From: JAAFKA01 sp044348925
GTDB taxonomy: Bacteria > Bacteroidota > Bacteroidia > Cytophagales > Thermoflexibacteraceae
DNA length: 20,113 nt
Reading direction: 5' to 3'
Assembly (NCBI GenBank): GCA_044348925.1
Contig: JBIKRY010000048.1
Location: 1 to 20,113 of the forward strand
The translations under genes were made by a program, and so were the position numbers. The first letter of the stretch is position 1, and every line of letters begins with the position of its first letter. Shown here piece after piece: positions 1-6,899 of the stretch. Below the pieces are notes generated by a model. That model worked only from the letters and a program-made list of their open reading frames with translations. It made no database searches and was not told the DNA's origin.

Positions 1-983
1 GTAACTCCTTCGGCAACCCATAATAATTTTGTATAATTTTCGTTATCATAATCAAAGGGACCTAATCCTTTTGGTCTTAGTCTTTTTACATTCCACAAAT
101 GAAAATACTCGTGAGCTACAAGAGATAAAAAACCTTCGTAACCACCACCTTGATAACTAAAACGTGGTTGCATCAAACTTGTAGAATTTAGATGTTCCAA
201 ACCACCACCACCTTTAGAAAGACTATATACCAAAAATGTATAATGGTCAAATGGTGCAGTATTGCAAGGGTTTTCGCCAAAAATAGAGGTAGTTTCTTCT
301 ACAATAGCTGCCATATCTTTGAGCAAATCTTTTTCGTCGTAATTGCCACCACCATACATAGCTACCTCATGTTTTACACCTGCTGCCTTAAAATTATAGA
401 TTTTTTGATTACCAACTTCTATGGGAGAATCTGCCAAAATATCATAATTAGGAACAGCTAATACATATTTATTTTTTGCATCTACAGGAGATAAACCTGT
501 GGAAATTTCTTTCCAAGTTTTGAATGGATTAATAGTCAAAACAGAAGGTAAATTTACAAATCCATCGGGAAACATAAAAATACTTGAACCATTCAAATAT
601 CCATGCGAAGCATCAATAAAACTTGTACGAACCGACATTTCAAAAGCATATACTTTGTAAGAAAATAGCAATTTGCTACTGCCTTCGTTGTGAATACGCC
701 AAGTATTTTTGCTTATTTTTTCTACTTTTATTGCTCGTCCTTTGTCATTTACGGCTTTTTCTTGTTCGACACCTTTCGAAAATTCTCGTATCAAATAAGA
801 ACCTGGAGCCCAAACAGGTAGTTTAAAATCTACGTGTTGCGTTTTTATATCCTCAAATATTATTTGCACCTCGCAATAATGCGTCTGTGGTGCTTCAAAA
901 TTAACTATATAAGATAGTTTTTGGGCAAAATTTGTTTGAAATAAGCCGAAAAATAAGACGGCAGAAAGAAAATGTTTGAGCAT
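1..983 (-). CDS. M61 family metallopeptidase (glycyl aminopeptidase-like), C-terminus outside window
   Basis: Partial gene: about 327 residues are visible, starting at the ATG at 983-981 and running off the left edge. Residues 1-20 form a signal peptide (hydrophobic core, then FAQK), so the product is probably periplasmic or surface-exposed. The zinc-peptidase signature HEYFHLWNVKRLRP lies at 291-304. H291 and H295 are zinc ligands and E292 is the catalytic base. LLWVAEGVT near the window edge supplies the likely third ligand, E325. GGGGLEHLNS upstream also fits M61, whose best known member is a glycyl aminopeptidase of about 600 residues; the missing part should hold the rest of the catalytic domain and a PDZ domain. 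It lies 90 bp downstream of kdsB on the same strand but is functionally unrelated, so it may have its own promoter. Family assignment is firm; the substrate is unknown. Confidence 0.9.
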   Translation of the reverse strand, partial: MLKHFLSAVLFFGLFQTNFAQKLSYIVNFEAPQTHYCEVQIIFEDIKTQHVDFKLPVWAPGSYLIREFSKGVEQEKAVNDKGRAIKVEKISKNTWRIHNEGSSKLLFSYKVYAFEMSVRTSFIDASHGYLNGSSIFMFPDGFVNLPSVLTINPFKTWKEISTGLSPVDAKNKYVLAVPNYDILADSPIEVGNQKIYNFKAAGVKHEVAMYGGGNYDEKDLLKDMAAIVEETTSIFGENPCNTAPFDHYTFLVYSLSKGGGGLEHLNSTSLMQPRFSYQGGGYEGFLSLVAHEYFHLWNVKRLRPKGLGPFDYDNENYTKLLWVAEGV

Positions 984-1073
984 AAAATTAGGATAAAAAT
1001 TGAGGTTTAAAATCTTAGCAAGTACGTATTATTTTGGCTAATCACAAATTTTTTTTGTACTTGTGGCTATAAG

Positions 1074-1835
1074 TTAGTTGCTAAACATTGCCAAAACTTT
1101 TTGTAAGTCTTCAGGCGTATCTATGCAATAGCTATCATATTCTGTGGATACCAACTTTATCTTAAAGCCATTTTCTAACCAACGCAATTGTTCGAGAGAT
1201 TCGCATTTTTCTAAATTAGAAACCGAAAGTTTGGTTATTTTTTCTAAAATATCGGCTCTGTAGGCATACATACCCAAATGCTTATAATAGGTATGGGTTT
1301 CTAACCATTTTTCTTTGGGTACTTTTTGTTGAAATGGAATGGGAAAACGACTAAAATACAAGGCTTCCATAGCAGTTGTAAAAGTTACAAAAACTTCGCT
1401 AAGATTTTCCAAATCCTCTTGTTTTTGGGCTTGCAATATCATCGTTGCTAATTCTACTTCACCTTTGCCATCTAAGAGACTTTGCACCAATAAATCTATT
1501 TGTTCGGGCTGTATAAAAGGCTCATCACCTTGAATATTAACGGCATAGCTATAATCTACTGCGTTTTTTTTGCAAATTGTTTGCAATGCCTCAAAACAAC
1601 GGTCTGTGCCACTTGGATGATGATTGGCAGTAAATACTACATTTCCTCCAAAAGATAGCACCTCTTGAGCAATTTCTTCGTGGTCAGTTGCTACACAAAT
1701 AGCATCGAGGAGAGAGGCTTTTTGTACCTGCTCATACACTCGTCTAATCATGGTTTTGCCCTTAATATCTGCTAAAACTTTAGCTGGAAATCTTGTCGAA
1801 GCATAACGGGCAGGTATAATTCCTACAATTTTCAT
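1074..1835 (-). CDS. kdsB: 3-deoxy-manno-octulosonate cytidylyltransferase (CMP-KDO synthetase)
   Basis: The protein has 253 residues, the normal length for KdsB. It activates KDO with CTP to give CMP-KDO, the donor for the inner core of lipopolysaccharide, in the cytoplasm. The N-terminus MKIVGIIPARYASTRFPAK is the nucleotide-binding signature of the family. NIQGDEPFIQPEQI near residue 100 supplies the conserved QGDEP metal and nucleotide site. HLGMYAYRADIL and ESLEQLRWLENG toward the C-terminus are also typical. It begins 7 bp after the stop of the RluA-type gene, so the two are very likely co-transcribed. The ATG at 1835 gives the expected N-terminus. Its presence implies a Gram-negative outer membrane with KDO-containing LPS. 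Confidence 0.96.
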   Translation of the reverse strand: MKIVGIIPARYASTRFPAKVLADIKGKTMIRRVYEQVQKASLLDAICVATDHEEIAQEVLSFGGNVVFTANHHPSGTDRCFEALQTICKKNAVDYSYAVNIQGDEPFIQPEQIDLLVQSLLDGKGEVELATMILQAQKQEDLENLSEVFVTFTTAMEALYFSRFPIPFQQKVPKEKWLETHTYYKHLGMYAYRADILEKITKLSVSNLEKCESLEQLRWLENGFKIKLVSTEYDSYCIDTPEDLQKVLAMFSN

Positions 1836-1842
1836 ATCTATT

Positions 1843-2565
1843 TTAACTAAAATTTCTTAATTGTTTTAGCAATGCGGTAATGTCTTTGGGATAACTTGCT
1901 GTAGCACGAATGGCTACTTGGTCTAAACCCAAAAAAGCTAAAGAACTTGCATGCAAAGCCACTCTTTTGATAAGTGGTTGTTCTTCTGTGTCTTGTTTGA
2001 GATTAAACTTGCGTTTGATTTCTGACAAAAATAAATCTTTGCCACCATATTGCAAATCTCCAACAATAGATGCTTTGAGGCATTGCAAATGTACTCTAAT
2101 CTGGTGCATACGTCCTGTAATTGGTTTGCAACCCACCAAGGTATTTTGTTTGAATACTTCTAAAGTTTTGAACAAAGTTTCGGCTTCTTTTCCTTCCTCT
2201 CGGTCAATGATTACTGTACCATTTTTGAGTTGTTTGATAGGCAAACGAACTGCATTTTCATTAAATTCGTGGATTCCATTGACTACAGCATGGTAGGTTT
2301 TATCTACAATTCTGTCTTCAAATTGCATTGCCAAATTTCTATATGCTTCTGCGTGTTTGGCTATTGCCAATGCTCCTGAGGTTTCTTTATCCAAACGATG
2401 ACAAAGTTGGGCATCTGTATGATAGTCTTTTGCCATACGAATAATGCTTATTCCTGCTTTGTCGGGAGTTCTTTCATCTAAAGACGAAATATAAGGCGGT
2501 TTGTTAATGATAATATAATCCTCATTTTCCAATATAATCAAATCTTTAAAATCTATATTTTTCAT
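1843..2565 (-). CDS. RluA-family pseudouridine synthase
   Basis: The 240-residue protein is a cytoplasmic enzyme that isomerises uridine to pseudouridine in structured RNA. HRLDKETSG at residues 56-64 is the family motif, with catalytic D59. GRMHQIRVHLQCL later in the chain is the second RluA signature. IINKPPYISS near residue 20 is the usual opening strand. There is no N-terminal S4 RNA-binding domain, so it is a short RluA or RluC-like form rather than a full RluD. Which rRNA or tRNA position it modifies cannot be read from sequence. It sits between rnpA (75 bp upstream) and kdsB (7 bp downstream), all in one direction, so it may share the rpmH-rnpA transcript. Confidence 0.92.
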   Translation of the reverse strand: MKNIDFKDLIILENEDYIIINKPPYISSLDERTPDKAGISIIRMAKDYHTDAQLCHRLDKETSGALAIAKHAEAYRNLAMQFEDRIVDKTYHAVVNGIHEFNENAVRLPIKQLKNGTVIIDREEGKEAETLFKTLEVFKQNTLVGCKPITGRMHQIRVHLQCLKASIVGDLQYGGKDLFLSEIKRKFNLKQDTEEQPLIKRVALHASSLAFLGLDQVAIRATASYPKDITALLKQLRNFS

Positions 2566-2640
2566 AATTTATTGGTCAAATCAAGTAAAAATAATGTTAG
2601 TAGTAAGTTGGTAATGCGTGTTTGGTGTAGGTGCAAAATA

Positions 2641-3099
2641 TTATTTAGCAATAACTTGTTGCATTACTTTGTCAAATTTTTTTGCCATGATTGCATAATC
2701 TTGTTTTTCTTTTGCAACAAATACAATAGCTAATGCTACAGGAATTTGGTGGCTTTGCAAATTTCTAAACAAGTTAGATTTTGCTAAACGATATATTTCT
2801 CTAATTTGTCGTTTAATTCTATTTCTATCTACAGCACGTTTAAAGTTTTTTTTTGAAACAGAAATTACAACTTGTGGAAATTTTTTGTCAAATTCGGTTG
2901 CTACTTGTATATTTGTTTGCTCGTTATTTGGCTCGTCTTTATTGAGTTTGGGAATAGGATATTTTGCAGCTATTTTGAAGGGAAAGACAAAAAAGGAGCC
3001 TTTATCATCGCTAATATTGTCTTTGCGTTGCATAAAAAGCTCCTGAATTATTTTGTTACTACAAAGTCTTTCGGATTTAGGGAATTTATTGTCTGACAC
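2641..3099 (-). CDS. rnpA: Ribonuclease P protein component
   Basis: RnpA is the protein subunit of RNase P, which trims the 5' leader from pre-tRNA. The diagnostic basic helix with the RNR motif is KRAVDRNRIKRQIREIYR, with RNR at 92-94. FVFPFKI and QVVISVSKKNF form the beta core. At 152 residues it is longer than the usual 110-130. The excess is a hydrophilic stretch, roughly residues 46-74, between two core strands. The start is a GTG at 3099, only 9 bp after the rpmH stop; no in-frame ATG lies between that stop and the GTG. Gene order rpmH-rnpA is nearly universal and confirms the call. Confidence 0.95.
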   Translation of the reverse strand: MSDNKFPKSERLCSNKIIQELFMQRKDNISDDKGSFFVFPFKIAAKYPIPKLNKDEPNNEQTNIQVATEFDKKFPQVVISVSKKNFKRAVDRNRIKRQIREIYRLAKSNLFRNLQSHQIPVALAIVFVAKEKQDYAIMAKKFDKVMQQVIAK

Positions 3100-3108
3100 A
3101 GGGTAAAA

Positions 3109-3267
3109 TTATGCTTTGTGTTTTTTCTCATCAGAAACTGTCAATTTCCATCTGCCTTTAGCTCTGCGGTTTGTTAAAACTCGTCTGCCGTTTGCAGTTT
3201 CCATACGGTTACGAAAACCGTGTTTATTTCTTCTTTTTCTGTTTGAAGGTTGGAATGTCCTTTTCAT
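3109..3267 (-). CDS. rpmH: 50S ribosomal protein L34
   Basis: This small gene encodes 52 residues. It opens with MKRTFQPSNRKRRNKHGFR and continues RMETANGRRVLTNRRAKGRW, the classic L34 sequence, rich in Arg and Lys. L34 is a component of the large ribosomal subunit. The ATG is at 3267-3265 and the TAA at 3111-3109. It is the first gene of the minus-strand cluster and is followed by rnpA after 9 bp. A TATCTTTG -7 box lies about 28 bp upstream of the start. Confidence 0.97.
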   Translation of the reverse strand: MKRTFQPSNRKRRNKHGFRNRMETANGRRVLTNRRAKGRWKLTVSDEKKHKA

Positions 3268-3294
3268 AATCTATTATTCTTTAAATTTGGATTG

Positions 3295-3302
3295 CAAAGA
3301 TA
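3295..3302 (-). promoter_or_regulatory. Putative Bacteroidota -7 box of the rpmH promoter
   Basis: On the minus strand this reads TATCTTTG, an exact match to the Bacteroidota TAnnTTTG -7 element, directly after an alternating AT run. Transcription would begin near 3288, about 20 nt before the rpmH ATG. No TTTG -33 element is visible at the expected distance, so the call rests on the -7 box and its position. Confidence 0.5.
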
Positions 3303-3348
3303 TATATATATTTTGATTTTAAAAATTTTAGTAAAAAAAACTTTGATA

Positions 3349-3822
3349 TTAATCTATTACCTCCCAAGTATGGTCTGCTAATAATTTGGCGGAGGAAATA
3401 TGTTTGGCAAATTTTTTAGATTTTCCCCATTCGTTAGGTGCTATCAAGGATAATGTATCTGTGCCATCATATTTTTCGTAAAGGTGATAAATACGTCCTA
3501 TAATAGGTTCAAACCGCATTTCTGCCACATAAATACGATTAGAAACCTCAATTCTACGTTGAATATCTTGTGCTTGTTTAGCCAAAGTTTGCATCTGCTC
3601 ATATAATTGGTGCATTTGGGCTGTAGTTTGCTCTTGCATAGCTTGAATGGCACGACCTTTTATCTTGCCTTCGTCTTCAGGCTTGATAACTGCACCACCA
3701 ACGGTATGGGCATAAGGAAGTAAAGAGGGATTTTCCGCTATTTTTTCCTTCATTTTTGCCAAATCTATTTGTGAAACATCTATTTCGTTTGGCGTATAAT
3801 TATTGTCATCTGGATTGTTCAT
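3349..3822 (-). CDS. DUF2452 domain-containing protein
   Basis: The 157-residue soluble protein has no signal peptide or membrane segment. From memory of the family, NPSLLPYAHTVGGAVIKPED at 31-50, the KIKGRAIQAM segment after it, and the C-terminal LLADHTWEV match DUF2452, a conserved family common in Bacteroidota with no known function. The middle, residues 60-95, is Gln-rich and likely helical or coiled coil (EQTTAQMHQLYEQMQTLAKQ). The C-terminal half has several aromatic residues (IYHLYEKYDG, NEWGKS). It stands alone, diverging from the LolD-like gene across a 158-bp gap. The ATG at 3822 gives a natural N-terminus. Confidence 0.85.
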   Translation of the reverse strand: MNNPDDNNYTPNEIDVSQIDLAKMKEKIAENPSLLPYAHTVGGAVIKPEDEGKIKGRAIQAMQEQTTAQMHQLYEQMQTLAKQAQDIQRRIEVSNRIYVAEMRFEPIIGRIYHLYEKYDGTDTLSLIAPNEWGKSKKFAKHISSAKLLADHTWEVID

Positions 3823-3903
3823 GGCTATAAAACTAAAAAATGATGGAATTGGTTTAAAAAAAATTACTTTTATAGATTGCTAATAAATATTTCAAACATC
3901 TTC

Positions 3904-3936
3904 TTTGTTATCTTATTGGTAATTACCATAAATTTG
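3904..3936 (+). promoter_or_regulatory. Promoter of the LolD-like gene
   Basis: TTTG at 3904-3907 and TAAATTTG at 3929-3936 match the Bacteroidota -33 (TTTG) and -7 (TAnnTTTG) elements with 21 nt between them. Predicted transcription starts near 3943, giving a leader of about 38 nt before the ATG at 3981. This is the best two-box promoter in the window. Confidence 0.6.
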
Positions 3937-3980
3937 CGTTATTTGTTACAAATTTACAAAAAAATATTTATACTAAAAAT

Positions 3981-4676
3981 ATGCTCCTCAAAGCTATTAA
4001 TATTCATAAAAATTACCAAAAACTTAGTGTCTTAAAAGGGATTAATTTGGAAATACAAGCAGGTGAAATTACTGCAATTATTGGCACGTCTGGAGCAGGG
4101 AAAAGTACACTTTTGCATATTTTAGGCACATTGGATAGGGCAGACATCGGAACTATTTTATTTAAGGATACAGATTTACAAAAACTATCTTCAACAGATT
4201 TGGCTATTTTCCGAAATAAACATATTGGTTTTGTATTTCAATTTCATAACTTAATGCCTGAATTTACGGCTTTTGAAAATATTTGCCTGCCTGCTTTTTT
4301 ACAAACAGGAAACACTAAAACAAACCGAAATACGATAGAAAAACGTGCCAATGAATTGTTGGCATTATTGGATATGAGTTCTCGAAAAGACCATAAACCC
4401 TCCGAACTTTCGGGAGGGGAACAGCAACGAATTTCGGTGGCAAGGGCTTTGATGAACCAGCCAGATATTATTTTTGCAGATGAACCTTCGGGAAATTTAG
4501 ACACAAAACACGCAAACGAGTTGCACGAACTATTTTTCCACCTTCGCAAAGAATTTAAACAAACTTTTGTCATTGTTACCCACAATTTGCAGTTGGCAGC
4601 AATGGCAGACAGAACTATAGAACTTGAAAAAGGCGAAATAAAAGACGCAAAAATAGTACAAACACAACTTCTATAA
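3981..4676 (+). CDS. LolD-like ABC transporter ATP-binding protein
   Basis: This 231-residue ATPase has all ABC motifs: Walker A GTSGAGKST at 35-43, a Q-loop region near FQFHNLMPEF, signature LSGGEQQ at 143-149, Walker B IIFADEP followed by SGNLD at about 163-174, and the H-loop VTHN near 200. SGNLD, the overall length and the HNLMPEFTAFEN segment place it in the LolD/MacB/FtsE subgroup. The best guess is a lipoprotein-releasing or macrolide-export-type system acting at the inner membrane. The cognate LolC/E or MacB-type permease is not in this window, so the substrate is open. A two-box promoter precedes it, and a 71-residue protein follows after 42 bp. Confidence 0.88.
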   Translation: MLLKAINIHKNYQKLSVLKGINLEIQAGEITAIIGTSGAGKSTLLHILGTLDRADIGTILFKDTDLQKLSSTDLAIFRNKHIGFVFQFHNLMPEFTAFENICLPAFLQTGNTKTNRNTIEKRANELLALLDMSSRKDHKPSELSGGEQQRISVARALMNQPDIIFADEPSGNLDTKHANELHELFFHLRKEFKQTFVIVTHNLQLAAMADRTIELEKGEIKDAKIVQTQLL

Positions 4677-4718
4677 ATCTATTTCGTATCAAAATTTAAA
4701 ACTTACTTATATACACAG

Positions 4719-4934
4719 ATGAAAAACTCGAAAGAAAACCCAAAAAACGAAAAAGAAGTTTTGCACGTGCATCCTGAATTAGAAGGATTTGAAATTGGTA
4801 TTAATTCTTTGGGAGAAATTATCTCTAATTTTGATATAGATAGAATTAATGCTTTTCTCAACAAAAATGTAAGTGATAAAAAACTCAAAGACAGAGAGTT
4901 GGATAATGAAACAGAATCTGGAATAGTTGAATAA
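4719..4934 (+). CDS. Small conserved-looking acidic protein, function unknown
   Basis: A 71-residue cytoplasmic protein with no signal peptide, Cys or membrane segment. The first 14 residues are polar and Lys/Asn/Glu-rich. The likely folded core is VLHVHPELEGFEIGINSLGE followed by FDIDRINAFLNKNVSDKKL at about residues 40-58. The tail is acidic and probably disordered. I do not recognise a named family, though the HPELEG and INAFLNKNV pattern looks like a constrained short fold rather than chance. It lies 42 bp downstream of the LolD-like ATPase with no terminator between, so co-transcription is likely. The ORF on the opposite strand at the same place has a low-complexity Ser/Leu composition and is a shadow. 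Confidence 0.7.
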   Translation: MKNSKENPKNEKEVLHVHPELEGFEIGINSLGEIISNFDIDRINAFLNKNVSDKKLKDRELDNETESGIVE

Positions 4935-4957
4935 TGGTAAATCAAGATTTTAAACTA

Positions 4958-5083
4958 ATTGTTATTGTAAAAATTCCGTTGCAAAAAAACGAAAAATAGA
5001 CTTTCCAAGTCTTAAAGACTTGGAAAGTTTGATTTTTTTACCTAAAAAAGGTAAATCTCCAACGGAAATTTTACAGTAACAAT
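4958..5083. repeat. Nested palindrome (MITE- or REP-like), 126 bp
   Basis: The outer arms 4958-4981 and 5060-5083 are 24-bp inverted repeats with two mismatches. Inside is a second, perfect palindrome, with arms 5000-5013 and 5015-5028 (CTTTCCAAGTCTT against its complement). A T run follows at 5034-5039. The inner part can act as a terminator after the 71-residue gene. The double-arm layout is more than a terminator needs and suggests a small non-autonomous element or repeat unit. No transposase is nearby. Confidence 0.7.
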
Positions 5084-5139
5084 TTTTAACTAATTTAGTA
5101 GTGTCTAAAATAATAACCTACCACTTAAATCCAACTTTT

Positions 5140-6264
5140 ATGAAAAAATACACCCTTTTATTTTTGATATTTATACTTCCTCAGTTTGCGTGTTTGAATG
5201 GCTATGAAATTAGAGGAGATGGTGAAATGATTGATGCAAATCACGCATACGAAATTAAACCTTATTTAGTTAGTAAAAGTCAGCAAAAATATTACAAAAT
5301 TTTGCTAAAATATGACTTGAAAAACTTATTACAATATGATTATCCACAACTTACAGATTTATCTTTATCCTTAATTTTCTTAGGTTATTTTGAACAAGCA
5401 AAAAATATCTTGACTACTTTATACCAAGCTAATCCTAGAGAATATAATATTGTTGTTAATTTGGGTACAGTAAATGAGTTATTAGGCAATTTGGATAGTG
5501 CTAATTATTTTCTCAAAAAAAGTGTAGAAATCAATCCACATTCACATTTTGGGACAGAATGGGTACATCTAAAAATTTTAGAAGCTGAAATAGCTTACTC
5601 AAAAGACAATAATTATTTCGCAAAAAATACTGTTTTTGATTTTAAAGTAACAGCACTAAAAAAGGATTTACACGCAGCCCAAAAAATTGTAAGAAGTATA
5701 GATTACCAATTAAGGACTAGAGTGCCTTTTATTCCTGCCCCAAATCCCATTATGCAACAACTATTTACAGAGTTGGCGGATTTTACCTATGATACTTATT
5801 CCATGCGTCATGCCTACACATATTATTTGTTTGCTCAGCATTATGCTGGAGGGAAAAACCAAAATCTTAACATTAAAATCGCAAATACAAAGAAAAAAGC
5901 AAATGTTGATTATGCTAAGCAATTTATGGAAATACATGATGTACCACTGGAAATAGATAGTATAACAGGAAAAGTAATAGAAGAAAGGCTAGATAGAGTA
6001 ATTCAACTTAAACCACTTAAAGAAGTTCTTAACTTCAAAAAAGCCACTTGGAAAAATAACCGAGTTTATTTACACGATTTGGTGGAAATTCCACAAGAAT
6101 TACATAACGAAATATTGAAAATAAATTTTGTGATTCCCAAAAAACAGGAAATTAGCAAAATAAACAAAACAGAAGAAACAAACTATGAATGGATTTGGTG
6201 GACAAGTTTAGTTGCCACCATAGGAGTTTATATTGGCTTTGTATTGCGAAAATATAAAGAGTAA
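5140..6264 (+). CDS. Secreted or membrane-anchored TPR protein
   Basis: Taken from the ATG at 5140 the protein has 374 residues. An in-frame GTG at 5101 would add 13 polar residues before the signal peptide and is unlikely. Residues 1-20 are a signal peptide (MKKYTLLFLIFILPQFAC). Residues about 70-135 hold two TPR-like helical pairs, for example LSLIFLGYFEQAKNILTTLY and NLGTVNELLGNLDSANYFLK. The following HSHFGTEWVHLKILEAEIAY looks conserved. Near the C-terminus, WWTSLVATIGVYIGFVLR is a transmembrane helix followed by a basic tail. The bulk should therefore lie in the periplasm, anchored in the inner membrane by the C-terminus. TPRs suggest a scaffold or partner-binding role; no specific function can be assigned. 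Confidence 0.8.
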   Translation: MKKYTLLFLIFILPQFACLNGYEIRGDGEMIDANHAYEIKPYLVSKSQQKYYKILLKYDLKNLLQYDYPQLTDLSLSLIFLGYFEQAKNILTTLYQANPREYNIVVNLGTVNELLGNLDSANYFLKKSVEINPHSHFGTEWVHLKILEAEIAYSKDNNYFAKNTVFDFKVTALKKDLHAAQKIVRSIDYQLRTRVPFIPAPNPIMQQLFTELADFTYDTYSMRHAYTYYLFAQHYAGGKNQNLNIKIANTKKKANVDYAKQFMEIHDVPLEIDSITGKVIEERLDRVIQLKPLKEVLNFKKATWKNNRVYLHDLVEIPQELHNEILKINFVIPKKQEISKINKTEETNYEWIWWTSLVATIGVYIGFVLRKYKE

Positions 6265-6433
6265 CAGAATAATTTATATACTTTTTTTCAAATCTGTAGA
6301 AGTAACAACAAAGCTATGAAAAAATTAACAAATAAAAATCTCTTGTTTGCTTGTTTATCTATAAAAATAAAGTATTTTTATGCAAAGTATTATTAAAATA
6401 GTACGTTACTTAGTAATATAACATAAAATTTGT

Positions 6434-6820
6434 ATGACAACAGCCTTAACAGAAAATATCAAAGTTACGGTACATAGCAGATACCAAAAAATGTACTCTA
6501 ATCCTTTGGAAAATAACTATGTGTTTAGTTATCATATTGTAATTGAAAATCAAAGTGATTATGCAGTGCAATTATTGCGTAGGCATTGGTATATTTATGA
6601 CGCAGATGGCACAAGACGAGAAGTAGAGGGAGAAGGAGTTATCGGCGAACAACCTATTATTAGTATGGGTTGCAAATATGAATATGTTTCGGGTTGCAAT
6701 TTAAGGTCTGGAATTGGCAAAATGTTTGGCTATTATACCATGCAACGTGTGGCAGACGAAGTACAAATACAAATAGAAATTCCTGAATTTTCTATGTTTT
6801 TTCCACCGTTATTAAACTAA
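6434..6820 (+). CDS. apaG: ApaG family protein (Co2+/Mg2+ efflux-associated)
   Basis: The 128-residue protein has the usual length and sequence of ApaG (DUF525), a single beta-sandwich domain. Typical segments are TENIKVTVHSRYQ at the start, FSYHIVIENQS at about 30-40, RRHWYIYDADGTRREVEGEGVIGEQP at about 54-79 and GYYTMQ toward the end. ApaG is cytoplasmic; in enterobacteria it is linked to Co2+ resistance and Mg2+ efflux, but its biochemical role is unsettled. Here it is a single gene, separated from the TPR gene by 169 bp and closed by a strong palindrome. It converges on the crtD-like gene. Confidence 0.95.
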   Translation: MTTALTENIKVTVHSRYQKMYSNPLENNYVFSYHIVIENQSDYAVQLLRRHWYIYDADGTRREVEGEGVIGEQPIISMGCKYEYVSGCNLRSGIGKMFGYYTMQRVADEVQIQIEIPEFSMFFPPLLN

Positions 6821-6821
6821 T

Positions 6822-6852
6822 TTTTGCAGAACTACGGCGTAGTTCTGCAAAA
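6822..6852. terminator. Bidirectional terminator palindrome between apaG and crtD-like gene
   Basis: Perfect 15-bp arms (6822-6836 and 6838-6852) with a single central base. The arms begin with TTTTG and end with CAAAA, so U-tracts follow the stem on both strands; another T run lies at 6860-6866. The position between convergent genes fits a shared terminator. Confidence 0.75.
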
Positions 6853-6899
6853 CAAAATCTTTTTTTACAACAAAAACGTAAAGTAGTCATTGTAATTCA

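Noticed and set aside
192..826. Plus-strand ORFs across the M61 gene
   Set aside because: They oppose a frame carrying HExxH and GGGLEH motifs and have shadow-like composition.
1018..1064. Inverted repeat AAGTAC/GTACTT between the M61 and kdsB genes
   Set aside because: Only about 7 bp pair, the loop is over 30 nt and the surroundings are AT-rich; too weak for a terminator call.
5101..5139. GTG start for the TPR gene
   Set aside because: It would add 13 polar residues ahead of a good signal peptide; the ATG at 5140 gives the usual MKK start.
5140..5205. Lipoprotein lipobox in the TPR protein
   Set aside because: The residues before Cys (Q-F-A) do not fit the usual L-(A/S/T)-(G/A) lipobox, so a signal peptidase I site or no cleavage is more likely.
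6316..6396. Tiny 26-codon ORF beginning MKKLTNKNLLFACLSI
   Set aside because: It looks like the start of a signal peptide but stops at once; no ribosome or promoter signal, and AT-rich composition makes such ORFs common.
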